Source of the DNA: Anaeromicropila herbilytica | GTDB taxonomy: Bacteria; Bacillota; Clostridia; Lachnospirales; Lachnospiraceae | Direction: 5' to 3' | Assembly: GCF_016591975.1 (NCBI RefSeq) | Contig: NZ_AP024169.1 | Coordinates: forward strand, 2,767,001-2,831,000 | Length of the DNA: 64,000 nt | In this document: in pieces, positions 1 through 7,463 of the stretch | Layout: each line of letters opens with the position of its first letter | Position numbering within the stretch: position 1 is the stretch's first letter | Notes under the pieces: generated by a model | The model's input: only the letters and a program-made list of their open reading frames with translations | Told to the model about the DNA's origin: nothing | Databases searched by the model: none | Translations under genes and position numbers: made by a program

Positions 1-61
1 CTTTATCATTATGGTTTGAATAATCCGGTTCTGCATGCCTAACTAAGTATACATTTGTCAT
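1..61 (-). CDS. Histidine phosphatase family protein, N-terminus only (cut by window edge)
   Basis: Only the first 20 codons lie in the window; they read MTNVYLVRHAEPDYSNHNDK. The LVRHAEPDYS segment is the N-terminal phosphate-binding signature of the histidine phosphatase (phosphoglycerate mutase-like) superfamily, whose RH histidine becomes the phospho-intermediate. A GGAGA Shine-Dalgarno sits just upstream of the ATG at 61..59. The substrate cannot be judged from this fragment. Confidence 0.75.
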   Translation of the reverse strand, partial: MTNVYLVRHAEPDYSNHNDK

Positions 62-133
62 CTGATTCTCCAATATATTCTCTTATTTACTCAATTACCA
101 ATTGAGGTTCCAACCATACCGTTCCTCCTAATA

Positions 134-601
134 TTATTTACTTGCTTTCCTTAACTTAATTATAAAAAATATGCTTGAACCAACCAATAACAATACAAAT
201 GTAGGAAGAAACCAGACAGGTAATGAATTCGCTTCAGTAGAATTGACTGTAATGAACACAAATACTGCTACTACAATTAATTTAGTTGTACTAATCATAT
301 TTTTCAAAACTGGATATACACGTTCTTTGTTTTCTTCTGTGACGGTAACACCTGTATTCCAGGCTTGTGGAAATCTTTCCGTTATTGTTATTCCAATATA
401 GATTAACCAAGCCATAACGGGAAGTAAGAGTAATTCTATCTTATTTCCCATTCTATCAATCTGGCCCATTGTATTATAATGACCTGGAATCTTATCCGGA
501 AAGCTATTCCAATTCATAATTAAGTAAATAGTTATTCCTATCAGTAAAATTAAGCATACTATCTCTACAAAAATATTATACTTATTTCTTTTCACTTTCA
601 T
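134..601 (-). CDS. DUF1648 domain membrane protein (SdpI-like)
   Basis: A protein of about 155 aa with hydrophobic helices near its N-terminus (about residues 11-29), in the middle (62-75), and two in the C-terminal half. Between helices 1 and 2 it carries PDKIPGHYNTMGQIDRMG, the hallmark of DUF1648, found at the N-terminus of SdpI-type immunity proteins and related small membrane proteins. The start is the ATG at 601, spaced 11 nt from GGAGG; an in-frame GTG at 613 overlaps the ribosome binding site and is less likely. The role is unknown. The following gene is a histidine phosphatase, and no regulator is adjacent. Confidence 0.7.
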   Translation of the reverse strand: MKVKRNKYNIFVEIVCLILLIGITIYLIMNWNSFPDKIPGHYNTMGQIDRMGNKIELLLLPVMAWLIYIGITITERFPQAWNTGVTVTEENKERVYPVLKNMISTTKLIVVAVFVFITVNSTEANSLPVWFLPTFVLLLVGSSIFFIIKLRKASK

Positions 602-734
602 ATTTAGAAACACCTCCGTTTAACTTCCTGTTTGTAAATTTCTAACACTATAATATCATAATATATGGAATAAATAAACTAAGTTTCTATGATTATATTG
701 ATTCAATATAGTATACTAACAAATAAGTTAAAAA

Positions 735-771
735 CGCTCTAAACCTTTTGTATTTAAAAAGGTTTAGAGCG
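735..771 (-). terminator. Rho-independent terminator of the hisS operon
   Basis: A 15-bp perfect stem (CGCTCTAAACCTTTT and its complement) with a short loop is followed on the minus strand by TTTTTAAC. It lies about 70 nt after the stop of the GyrB-like gene, so it ends the hisS transcription unit. Confidence 0.85.
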
Positions 772-841
772 CATATTTTAAGAGGTGTCAACTCGATTGG
801 AACTATTTCAGCAATAGCGGCACTCGCATAGTAAGGAGTCT

Positions 842-1456
842 TTATTCTTTAGAACTTATCACATCAACTTTGATGTTATCCATATTTCCTATCTTATGTT
901 TTAACCACTCATTAAGAATCTCAGAAGAAAATTTTTCATTTCCAAAGATTGATGTATCTGGTTTTAAAATTACCTCTGTACCCAAAGAACCTTCTAAACG
1001 GTTAATATAAAGTTCATGTTGAGCAATTCCACGAATATAATCTTGTTGAAAAGTTTTCCCATCCCTTTTTACAGTAATTTGCAAGGTTTCACATAATGAG
1101 TTAACAGTTTGTAGACCTGCTTGTATAAGGTCCCCCATTTGGCTATATTCTGCATTCGTTATTGGGCTTCCCGCCAATATTTTTTCCAGTACTTCTTTAC
1201 TTGCGTGCAAATCTTCTGATAATGGTAACCCTCTTCCGTTATCACTTATTTTTATTCTACCTTCTGGCAAAAGAGTTATTTCTATGTTAGTACAGTAACC
1301 AGCCTTAGCTTCTTCAATTGATTGTTCAAGAAATTCGAAAACAAGTTGATGCATATTATGTTGTAACGAGCTTAACACTTCCATATTTAGCCTCCTATTC
1401 ATAGTTTCTGGTACAACATACATAGGAACTGTATACGAAGTAAGGTATTTCCTCAC
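842..1456 (-). CDS. Stand-alone GyrB-like GHKL ATPase domain with altered ATP-site motifs
   Basis: A 204-aa protein that aligns only with the N-terminal ATPase region of GyrB/ParE. The region corresponding to GyrB HLVYEVVDNSIDEALAG reads LVFEFLEQSIEEAKAGYC (about residues 38-55), and SDNGRGLP is at about 71-78. There is no transducer, TOPRIM or DNA-binding region. The Mg-coordinating Asn of GyrB is Gln here (Q45), and the glycine-rich ATP lid GGLHGVG is replaced by MGDLIQAG, so ATP binding may be weak or absent. The start is a GTG 8 nt after the hisS stop, chosen because homology continues upstream. An internal ATG at 1384 has a strong AGGAGG and could start a shorter product. Co-transcribed with hisS; function unknown. 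Confidence 0.7.
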   Translation of the reverse strand: MRKYLTSYTVPMYVVPETMNRRLNMEVLSSLQHNMHQLVFEFLEQSIEEAKAGYCTNIEITLLPEGRIKISDNGRGLPLSEDLHASKEVLEKILAGSPITNAEYSQMGDLIQAGLQTVNSLCETLQITVKRDGKTFQQDYIRGIAQHELYINRLEGSLGTEVILKPDTSIFGNEKFSSEILNEWLKHKIGNMDNIKVDVISSKE

Positions 1457-1464
1457 AGTACAAC

Positions 1465-2727
1465 CTAGCTATATTTTTTACGAATATCTGTATATCCTTC
1501 TTTTTCAAGATTCTCAACTTGAAATTTAACATTTTTATTTAAAGGTTGTACTAAAACTATATTTCCATCTTCTCTTAATGCTGTTGCTTCTTCTAATATT
1601 TCTATTATTTTTTCAGAATTAATATTCTTATCAATTAAAATAGCGATGCTCTTTTTATTACTATAATTCGCAAACTTTGCATTGTCCTTTAAGATTGTAA
1701 TAATGCGCTCAAATCCGATAGAAAAACCACATGCAGGTATACTCTGACCACAAAATTTTCCTATCATTTCATCATAACGTCCACCTCCCGCTATCGAAAA
1801 ATTATATCCTGGAATGCTAATCTCAAAAATTGTACCAGTATAATATGACATTCCTCTTACTAGCGCCGGATTATAAACCAATTTCACTTCTCCTTTTATC
1901 ATCTTTTTAACGCAACCAATTATACTATCTATATTTTGTATAATTTGTGTGTCAACAATATCGCTCGTTAAAAATTTACAAAAATCTTCGCAACTGCTTT
2001 CTTCATTCTTATTATTAAAAATAGAAATAAACTTTTCCACATTTTGTGCTGGATAACCTTTAAATAACAATTCTTCTTTCACCTTGTCTGCACCAATTTT
2101 ATCCATCTTATCTAAGCTTATGAATACTTCATCTAGCTCTTCTTCACAAAAACCAGAATAAGTCCCAATAGCTTTAAGAATCTTTCTATCATTGATGTGT
2201 ACAGTAAATTCTGAAATACCCACTTCTTTAAATATATTAGTTAACATATTTGAGGTTGCTGCAATCAATTCTATCTCAGCTAAGATAGTATTATCACCAA
2301 GTATATCTAAGTCACATTGCATAAACTGACGAAATCTTCCCTTTTGTGGCTTATCCGCTCTAAAGACATTACCTATTTGTAATGATTTAAACGGCATTGT
2401 TAATTTACTCATATTATTAGAATAATATCTTGCCAATGGAACCGTCAAATCATAGCGCAATGCTGAATCTGCTAGTTCCCCTTTTCCATCATCATAAGAT
2501 TTTTTCAGATCATCTCCTCTTTTCATGATTTGGAACATTAGCTTTTCATTTTCTCCACCTTGCTTCCCTGTTAGATTTTCAAGGTGTTCCACAATAGGTG
2601 TTTCTATTTGTGAAAATCCATATAACTCATACGTTTCTTTTATCATAGAAAGTACATACTCTCTTAATCTCATATCTTCTGGTAATAAATCACACATACC
2701 TTTTACTGGTGTTTTGATAAATGTCAT
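1465..2727 (-). CDS. hisS: Histidyl-tRNA synthetase
   Basis: A 420-aa class II aminoacyl-tRNA synthetase that charges tRNA-His with histidine in the cytoplasm. Class II motif 2 is FRADKPQKGRFRQFMQCDLD (about residues 122-141). The histidine-specific segments LVRGMSYYTGTIFE and AGGGRYDEMIGKF are present, and motif 3 is CGFSIGFERI. The C-terminal anticodon-binding domain is short but present. HisZ, the catalytically dead paralogue, usually lacks these intact motifs, so HisS is preferred. The start has an AGGAGG 7 nt upstream. It is preceded by a His-rich leader peptide and terminator, which suggests expression responds to charged tRNA-His supply. Confidence 0.93.
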   Translation of the reverse strand: MTFIKTPVKGMCDLLPEDMRLREYVLSMIKETYELYGFSQIETPIVEHLENLTGKQGGENEKLMFQIMKRGDDLKKSYDDGKGELADSALRYDLTVPLARYYSNNMSKLTMPFKSLQIGNVFRADKPQKGRFRQFMQCDLDILGDNTILAEIELIAATSNMLTNIFKEVGISEFTVHINDRKILKAIGTYSGFCEEELDEVFISLDKMDKIGADKVKEELLFKGYPAQNVEKFISIFNNKNEESSCEDFCKFLTSDIVDTQIIQNIDSIIGCVKKMIKGEVKLVYNPALVRGMSYYTGTIFEISIPGYNFSIAGGGRYDEMIGKFCGQSIPACGFSIGFERIITILKDNAKFANYSNKKSIAILIDKNINSEKIIEILEEATALREDGNIVLVQPLNKNVKFQVENLEKEGYTDIRKKYS

Positions 2728-2742
2728 TATAACTTCCTCCTA

Positions 2743-2896
2743 ATCTATAATTTATATTTCCATAAAACAAAGAGTTTCAATGCAAACTCCCTAGCCAAAC
2801 GTGGTCGCATTAGCGAAATCTTCCTTTCGCGCTTGTGTGCATCCTGCACGAAATGCTTTTTTAATTTATAGGAAACTCGAAGAAGACTCCTCTAAA
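2743..2896 (-). other. hisS 5' leader downstream of the attenuator
   Basis: About 150 nt of untranslated leader between the attenuator terminator and hisS. It holds an imperfect AATTTA-GAGGA / TCCT-TAAATT inverted repeat directly after the T-tract and a small hairpin (GAGTTT..AAACTC) close to the gene. It also has a GC-richer patch, with GTGCA..TGCAC and GCGAAA..TTTCGC stems, that looks unlike its surroundings. No T-box specifier or TGGNACCGCG-type antiterminator sequence is visible. Confidence 0.4.
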
Positions 2897-2928
2897 TTAA
2901 AAAAACCATCTAGGTTATACCCAGATGG
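2897..2928 (-). terminator. Attenuator terminator ahead of hisS
   Basis: On the minus strand CCATCT-GGG-TATA-ACCT-AGATGG is followed by TTTTTTTAA, an intrinsic terminator lying between the leader peptide and hisS. Its 5' arm (CATCT..GGG) can also pair, with a 3-nt bulge, with CCC..AGATG just upstream, so a competing antiterminator is possible. Confidence 0.75.
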
Positions 2929-2971
2929 CTATTAATATATAAAGACAATCCCTTTACCATAATAAGCATCT

Positions 2972-3001
2972 CATGGGCATAACAAACAAAGCAAGCCCAT
3001 G
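2972..3001 (-). promoter_or_regulatory. Upstream hairpin of the hisS leader
   Basis: A perfect 7-bp stem, CATGGGC and GCCCATG, closes a 16-nt loop. It begins about 13 nt after the leader-peptide stop codon and before the terminator. Part of its 3' arm overlaps the segment that could pair with the terminator 5' arm, the arrangement expected of an anti-antiterminator or pause hairpin. Confidence 0.55.
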
Positions 3002-3013
3002 AATATTCATAAG

Positions 3014-3058
3014 CTAACTTTTTGAATGATTATGATGATGCATATTTGATAAGTACAT
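3014..3058 (-). CDS. hisL-like: His-rich leader peptide (14 aa) upstream of hisS
   Basis: The short frame reads MYLSNMHHHNHSKS and stops with TAG. Four of 14 codons are His, clustered as HHHNH. It has its own strong ribosome binding site (GGAGGAG, 6-7 nt before the ATG) and lies directly downstream of a good promoter and upstream of a hairpin plus terminator. This is the layout of amino-acid leader peptides that control biosynthetic or synthetase operons by ribosome stalling. The coding reading is direct observation; the regulatory role is inferred. Confidence 0.75.
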   Translation of the reverse strand: MYLSNMHHHNHSKS

Positions 3059-3091
3059 TATTGTCTCCTCCAATTTAATTTAATTATTTTG

Positions 3092-3120
3092 ATAATACCT
3101 TATTATTAATAATACGTCAA
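3092..3120 (-). promoter_or_regulatory. Promoter of the hisS leader transcript
   Basis: TTGACG (3120..3115) and TATTAT (3097..3092) are separated by exactly 17 bp, a good sigma-A type promoter. Transcription would begin about 25-30 nt before the leader-peptide start. Confidence 0.75.
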
Positions 3121-3151
3121 GAAAATTTCTCCAGCCATATAAAACTCACTT

Positions 3152-3582
3152 TCACTCTTCTTCTATTATGATATCATTGCAACGAACAATAAGCTCTATC
3201 ATCTCTTCACCTGCCAAAAGCATATGCGCTTCATAACCACTCTCCATACGATAGAGTTCATCATAGATCCAATAACTACCTACAATGTTTTCGTCCTGCT
3301 TAATGATATCAGACCCAACAAAAGTAATCTTATTCCGATTGTTGTAACCTCCCCGCGTGTCGAAATACATAACAACATCTTCACCTACGGTTAACTCCTT
3401 CACCTTGCAATCGTGAAAGCCGAAGTTTTCGCTGATATCTCGAGGAATATTCTCTGCCTGCTGCGCCTTTGTATACTCTAGAGTTCTTCATCATAAACTG
3501 CAGCACCATTGTTCACTTCCATGCCAAAATGTAACCCTGTCAGTTGCGATAATTCATACCATTCCTTGGTTAGATACTTCAT
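3152..3582 (-). pseudogene. DUF4085-like gene broken by a frameshift
   Basis: Translation from the ATG at 3582 (good GGAGGA site) gives MKYLTKEWYELSQLTGLHFG and onward to DEEL, then hits TAG at 3480..3478. Two bases on, a second frame continues with LEYTKAQQAENIPRDISENF, joining the 83-aa frame that ends at 3152 (about KELTVGEDVVMYFDTRGGYN). Both halves resemble one DUF4085-type protein, so a small indel near 3482 has split it. A sequencing error is the alternative. Function unknown. Confidence 0.7.
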
Positions 3583-3775
3583 GAGATATTCCTCCTATAA
3601 AATTGGTTATTTATTACATATATACTATCATATTGAGTTAAATTAATAAATGAATATATATATAAATATATGCCACACTACGTTCTTTAAAATTGCGTAT
3701 AAGCAAAATATATCTTAGTTTATACCTTAATATGTACTTATAGAGGATTTTTCTTTTCCAAGATACGAATGTCAT

Positions 3776-4594
3776 CTATTTCATCATAATCTGAATCACC
3801 TTATCAAATAAACGATCACTCAGAATTCGTTTTAGAAATACAAGTGGTTTCGCTCCATATCCAATCAAATAACGTGTTTTCGATTTACTGGCTAATACTG
3901 CCTTACGTATTGTTTTACCTACTAGTTCAGGTTTTGAAAGGCTATTTCCTGTATAGAACTTTATCAAGCCCTCCGCCGCGCTACTTGCAGATATGGCATA
4001 TGCTCCATTTGCAGAAGTGTCTTTTAGATGATTCGCTGCTATGATCCCCCAATCGGTTTGAATGCAACCTGGCTCTATTACAATAACATCAATGCCAAAT
4101 GGTGCTACTTCCATTCTAAGTCCATCTGAAAAGCCTTCAACGGCAAATTTGGTTGCATGATACCAAGCTCCGAAAGGTGATACTATTTTTCCACCCATTG
4201 AAGAAATGTTAACGATTTTACCAAACTTATTCGCTCTCATAGATGGAAGTACAAGTTGAGTCATGCGTGCAAGACCGAAAAGATTCACTTCTAACTGATG
4301 TCTGGCTTCTTCCATCGGTACATCTTCTACTGCTCCATAGGAGCCATATCCCGCATTATTCACTAGAACATCGATTCGTCCCTCTTTTTCTAATATTGTA
4401 TTTACACAAGCAACCATGGAATCTTCTTGTGTTACATCAAGGGTAATTGTCTGAATCCCTTTTTCGGATAGATTACTTAGTCTATCCATACGTCTAGCTG
4501 CTCCATATACCTGAAAGCCATGTTCTTGCAATTGAAGCGCTGTCTCCATTCCTATACCAGAAGATGCGCCTGTTACTAATGCTACTTTTTTCAT
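3776..4594 (-). CDS. Short-chain dehydrogenase/reductase (SDR)
   Basis: A 272-aa classical SDR using NAD(P)H for a carbonyl/alcohol conversion; the substrate is unknown. The N-terminal Rossmann motif is TGASSGIG, followed by VLVNNAGYGSYG and the catalytic YHATK (YxxxK). The start is the ATG after TTGGAGAATAAG; a longer reading frame exists upstream but has no ribosome binding site and would run through the promoter. It is divergent from a TetR gene and its promoter carries two likely TetR operators, so it is probably repressed by that regulator. Confidence 0.85.
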   Translation of the reverse strand: MKKVALVTGASSGIGMETALQLQEHGFQVYGAARRMDRLSNLSEKGIQTITLDVTQEDSMVACVNTILEKEGRIDVLVNNAGYGSYGAVEDVPMEEARHQLEVNLFGLARMTQLVLPSMRANKFGKIVNISSMGGKIVSPFGAWYHATKFAVEGFSDGLRMEVAPFGIDVIVIEPGCIQTDWGIIAANHLKDTSANGAYAISASSAAEGLIKFYTGNSLSKPELVGKTIRKAVLASKSKTRYLIGYGAKPLVFLKRILSDRLFDKVIQIMMK

Positions 4595-4657
4595 CTTATT
4601 CTCCAATCCGTCGCCTTTGGCGACATACAAATCAAGGGTGTGATACGTCTTATTTAT

Positions 4658-4670
4658 TGACACTGTGTCA
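4658..4670. promoter_or_regulatory. Likely TetR operator 1
   Basis: TGACACTGTGTCA is a perfect 13-bp palindrome just downstream of the -10 box of the SDR promoter, covering its transcription start region. A second copy of the half-site pattern lies 24 bp further on. Confidence 0.6.
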
Positions 4671-4678
4671 GCAAATAC

Positions 4679-4707
4679 ATTCTATCACTTAGCTTACACC
4701 GTGTCAA
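4679..4707 (-). promoter_or_regulatory. SDR gene promoter overlapping operator 2
   Basis: On the minus strand TTGACA (4707..4702), a 17-bp spacer and TAGAAT (4684..4679) make a near-consensus promoter. The -35 box overlaps TGACACGGTGTA (4706..4695), an imperfect copy of the operator palindrome, so repressor binding would block both the -35 and the start site. Confidence 0.65.
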
Positions 4708-4766
4708 CTATCATTCTTGTACTTTACCAGATTCTATGTTATGATTATGACAAAGGAGAAGATACC

Positions 4767-5402
4767 ATGGATTTTGTAAGAGCGAGAACACAAGAACAGA
4801 TCATAAGTAGACAGGATGAGATTATTAATGCCTGTGATCAACTTTTTAGTCAATACGGTTATGAAGGAGTTCATTTTAAAGCAATATCAGAAATAACATC
4901 TTTTACCCGACCTACCATATATAATTATTATAAGACGAAAGATGAAGTTCTTCTGGATCTATTAATACGCGAAATGTTGAAATGGGCGACTAGCCTCGAA
5001 GAAGAGGTAAGTAAGATATCTCATATGTCAAAAGATGAATATTCTACACTTCTAACAGATCTACTAATATCACATGAAAAGATGCTTCAATTATTCTCAA
5101 TTCTCTATACAGTTCTTGAAAATAATAGTGGTATTGAGAAATTAGTTGAATTCAAAAAAAAAGTAGTAAAAGTTATGGGAGCGGTCAGTGAAAGTGTAGA
5201 TAAATATTTTCAATCGTCCACGGATACAAGTAGAGCTGAATTTGTTTCAGCCTTTTTTGCATATATATTGGGGTTATACCCTATGTCACATCTTACTGAT
5301 AAGCAGAGGGACGCAATTAAGCTTTCAGGGATAAACTACGTTGCGCCTGATTTTAGGACAATGTGTTATCGTGGAATATTGCTATTACTGACTAATCTAT
5401 AA
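4767..5402 (+). CDS. TetR family transcriptional regulator
   Basis: A 211-aa protein with an N-terminal TetR helix-turn-helix: IINACDQLFSQYGYEGVHFK, then ISEITSFTRPTIYNYYKTKD (about residues 16-56), followed by an alpha-helical ligand/dimer domain. The ATG at 4767 is preceded by AAAGGAGAAG; an upstream in-frame start at 4665 lies inside the operator region and is rejected. It probably represses the divergent SDR and itself. Its last codons recur in decayed form at 11676-11786, on the other side of the HXS operon. Confidence 0.85.
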   Translation: MDFVRARTQEQIISRQDEIINACDQLFSQYGYEGVHFKAISEITSFTRPTIYNYYKTKDEVLLDLLIREMLKWATSLEEEVSKISHMSKDEYSTLLTDLLISHEKMLQLFSILYTVLENNSGIEKLVEFKKKVVKVMGAVSESVDKYFQSSTDTSRAEFVSAFFAYILGLYPMSHLTDKQRDAIKLSGINYVAPDFRTMCYRGILLLLTNL

Positions 5403-5456
5403 TAAAGAATACTATTTTATTTTTATCAAATTAGTAATTTGATAAATCAAATAAAT

Positions 5457-5495
5457 AAGGCAACTGAATAGATCAAACATCTCATCAGTTGCCTT
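5457..5495 (+). terminator. Terminator after tetR
   Basis: An 11-bp stem AAGGCAACTGA / TCAGTTGCCTT is followed by TTAAC, 55 nt after the tetR stop. The T-tract is short. It may also serve the converging hxs operon. Confidence 0.6.
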
Positions 5496-5746
5496 TTAAC
5501 AAAGCTTTAATAGATTTTAATTTTTTATTGTGATTATATCTGATTTATTTTTATGTAACTAATAATTTTATATAATCTGTCTCATGCACACACTATTGTT
5601 ATCCTTTACGTATGGACTATAATTTTCAATTACTTCATGACCATAGTTTTCAAATATATAACCTAATACTGCTATGTTGTAAATTAGTATTACTCGTTAT
5701 CATCATCCCTATGTACTTCATGACTGTATTTGATGAATTTCGCTTA
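5496..5746. other. Spacer after hxsA without a supported gene
   Basis: About 250 bp of AT-rich sequence. One minus-strand frame of about 40 codons (near 5573-5700) reads like protein (GYIFENYGHEVIENYSPYVK) but has no start codon or ribosome binding site. It may be a gene remnant. Confidence 0.3.
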
Positions 5747-6271
5747 TTATTTACTTAAAACATCTACATTTTGAATATCTCCAGGTCCCACTGTATCAGG
5801 AACTTTGGGTGCATGTGGTACTTTAGGTATTGACATATCTATCCCATTTAATGTAGCTGCAACATTTGTGGATGCAGCATTAAATGTTGTATTACTATTA
5901 GGCATAGATGAAACTCCTGGTATAGATGAAACTGATGGTCCATAACTAACATCACCTTCTGTGCTATATGCAGAGTTTGAATGTGAAGCAGTATTTGAAT
6001 GTGATGTATGACTTGCATGAGATGCGTGACTGTCATGTGAACCATGATTGGAATGATCTCTAATATAGGAAGTCGAACTATGGGACTCATGTGAGCTATG
6101 AGAACCATGTTCTGCAAGAACATGAACTTCACTTGCGGCTATTGCACTCATAAGAATTAACATAGTTCCAATAGTCACTAACTTACTCCTTGCAATATTG
6201 CCATCTTCATCATTAATAAAATCTTCAATTGCTTTATTTATTTTTGGGAACTTTATCTCTTTATCTATCAT
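5747..6271 (-). CDS. hxsA: HxsA-like precursor with His-Xaa-Ser repeats and a prepilin-like leader
   Basis: A 174-aa protein in four parts. There is a charged N-terminus ending in DFINDEDG (17-24). A hydrophobic helix with GTMLILMSAIAAS follows (about 35-47). Residues 55-97 hold 12 histidines, all on a strict three-residue register, mostly as S-H-x (for example GSHDSHASHASHTSHS). The tail is low-complexity and Ser/Pro/Val-rich. There is no cysteine. This matches HxsA, the presumed substrate of the His-Xaa-Ser system. DEDG followed by a hydrophobic stretch also resembles Flp-type pilin leaders (cleaved after Gly), and an A24 peptidase is in the operon. The start has GTGGAG 6-7 nt upstream, 4 nt after the MORN gene. 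Final product and role unknown. Confidence 0.75.
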   Translation of the reverse strand: MIDKEIKFPKINKAIEDFINDEDGNIARSKLVTIGTMLILMSAIAASEVHVLAEHGSHSSHESHSSTSYIRDHSNHGSHDSHASHASHTSHSNTASHSNSAYSTEGDVSYGPSVSSIPGVSSMPNSNTTFNAASTNVAATLNGIDMSIPKVPHAPKVPDTVGPGDIQNVDVLSK

Positions 6272-6275
6272 TTTA

Positions 6276-7463
6276 TCACTCCACTAATTTTATGCACTTT
6301 CCGTTTTTCCATTTAGTTGTATATGATTCATTTCGGCTTTTATAATAATCACAATTACCATTTGGCTTATTATCTTTAAATTTTCCATCAAGTTTATAAG
6401 CTTTTATTTTGGATGAGTAGTAATAAACGCCTTTTCCATTCATCTTATCATTTTTCCATTGCCCTTCATATTTAGAACCATCTTTCCACTTATAATAACC
6501 TTCTCCCTGCTTTATCCCATTTTTTAAATATCCTGAATACTTATCACCATTTTTATATATGATAGTACCCTCACCATTAAATGCATTTTTAGCATATTCT
6601 CCAGAATACATAGTACCATTTGAATATTTAATTTTTACAGATACAACTTTTCCCGAATCCAATGTTAATGTATAGATAGCTTTTGAGGTTACTGTATGAT
6701 AAGCTCCTTTTATTAGTTTACCTGCCTTAAAGGTCCCTTTTAAAACATCACCATTTTTGAACGAAACTTTTCCATTACCTGTGATTGCATCATCTTTCCA
6801 CTTTCCTACATACATATCACCATTTTTCCATATAAAAGTTCCCTGACCTGAACGCTTTGAATCTAAGAAATTTCCGGTATATTTACCCACAGAAGTATAT
6901 GTGTATTTACCTTCACCTTGTATTTCATTCGAAAGGTATTGACCTGTATATGTTTTGTCAGATGCAAGCTTTAATTTACCTTTACCATGAATCTGGTTTT
7001 TCTTAAATTCTCCAGTATACTTATCACCATTTGCCCAAGTAATTTTCCCAGCTCCAGATATAGCATCCTTTTTCCATTCACCAATATACAAATCTCCATT
7101 ATTCCAGGTAAAAGTTCCCTGGCCATTCCTTAATGAATGATGAAATTCTCCACTGTATTTTCCTAAGGATTTATATGTACCATGGCCAAATCCCTCCAGG
7201 AATCCATTTTTCCAATGACCTGAAAGCGTTTTTCCAGCATAATAAGTATATACTCCTTCACCTTCAAAAATACCCCAATCTAAATCACCAGTGTAGTACC
7301 CGTTATCCTCCTGAACTTTACCATTAAGTTTGAAATTTATTTGTCGTTCAGTTCTATAAAAAAAATTAGATTCTAATCCAACATATATTAAAATACAAAC
7401 TAAAACACAGACAATCAAAATTCTTATACGTTTGGTTCTTTCCTCATTAGCCACTACATCCAT
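6276..7463 (-). CDS. Membrane-anchored MORN-repeat protein of the HXS operon
   Basis: A 395-aa protein with a short basic N-terminus, one membrane helix (about residues 11-28, LIVCVLVCILIYVGLE), then about a dozen MORN repeats (pattern YxGxWKxGxxxGxGxxxxxNG, as in YIGEWKKDAISGAGKITWAN). It is probably a beta-sheet rod outside the membrane. MORN proteins act as scaffolds or membrane-associated spacers; no catalytic residues are seen. The ATG at 7463 abuts AAGGAG, so the in-frame GTG at 7454, with 9-nt spacing and overlapping the hxsB stop, may be the true start. Placement between hxsB and hxsA suggests it helps handle or display the HxsA product. Confidence 0.8.
   Translation of the reverse strand: MDVVANEERTKRIRILIVCVLVCILIYVGLESNFFYRTERQINFKLNGKVQEDNGYYTGDLDWGIFEGEGVYTYYAGKTLSGHWKNGFLEGFGHGTYKSLGKYSGEFHHSLRNGQGTFTWNNGDLYIGEWKKDAISGAGKITWANGDKYTGEFKKNQIHGKGKLKLASDKTYTGQYLSNEIQGEGKYTYTSVGKYTGNFLDSKRSGQGTFIWKNGDMYVGKWKDDAITGNGKVSFKNGDVLKGTFKAGKLIKGAYHTVTSKAIYTLTLDSGKVVSVKIKYSNGTMYSGEYAKNAFNGEGTIIYKNGDKYSGYLKNGIKQGEGYYKWKDGSKYEGQWKNDKMNGKGVYYYSSKIKAYKLDGKFKDNKPNGNCDYYKSRNESYTTKWKNGKCIKLVE

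Noticed and set aside
2820..2870. Dispersed repeat shared with 41655-41695
   Set aside because: Both patches are GC-richer and contain GGATGCAC and a GCGCGA-like motif, but the similarity is too short to claim a common element.
2743..3120. T-box riboswitch upstream of hisS
   Set aside because: No specifier loop or TGGNACCGCG-like antiterminator could be found; a His-rich leader peptide and terminator explain the region better.
5573..5700. Small minus-strand gene after hxsA
   Set aside because: Coding-like for about 40 codons but without a start codon or ribosome binding site; kept only as a possible remnant.
5848..6132. 94-aa Met/His-rich frame in hxsA
   Set aside because: A frame shadow of the repeat region of hxsA with no ribosome binding site.
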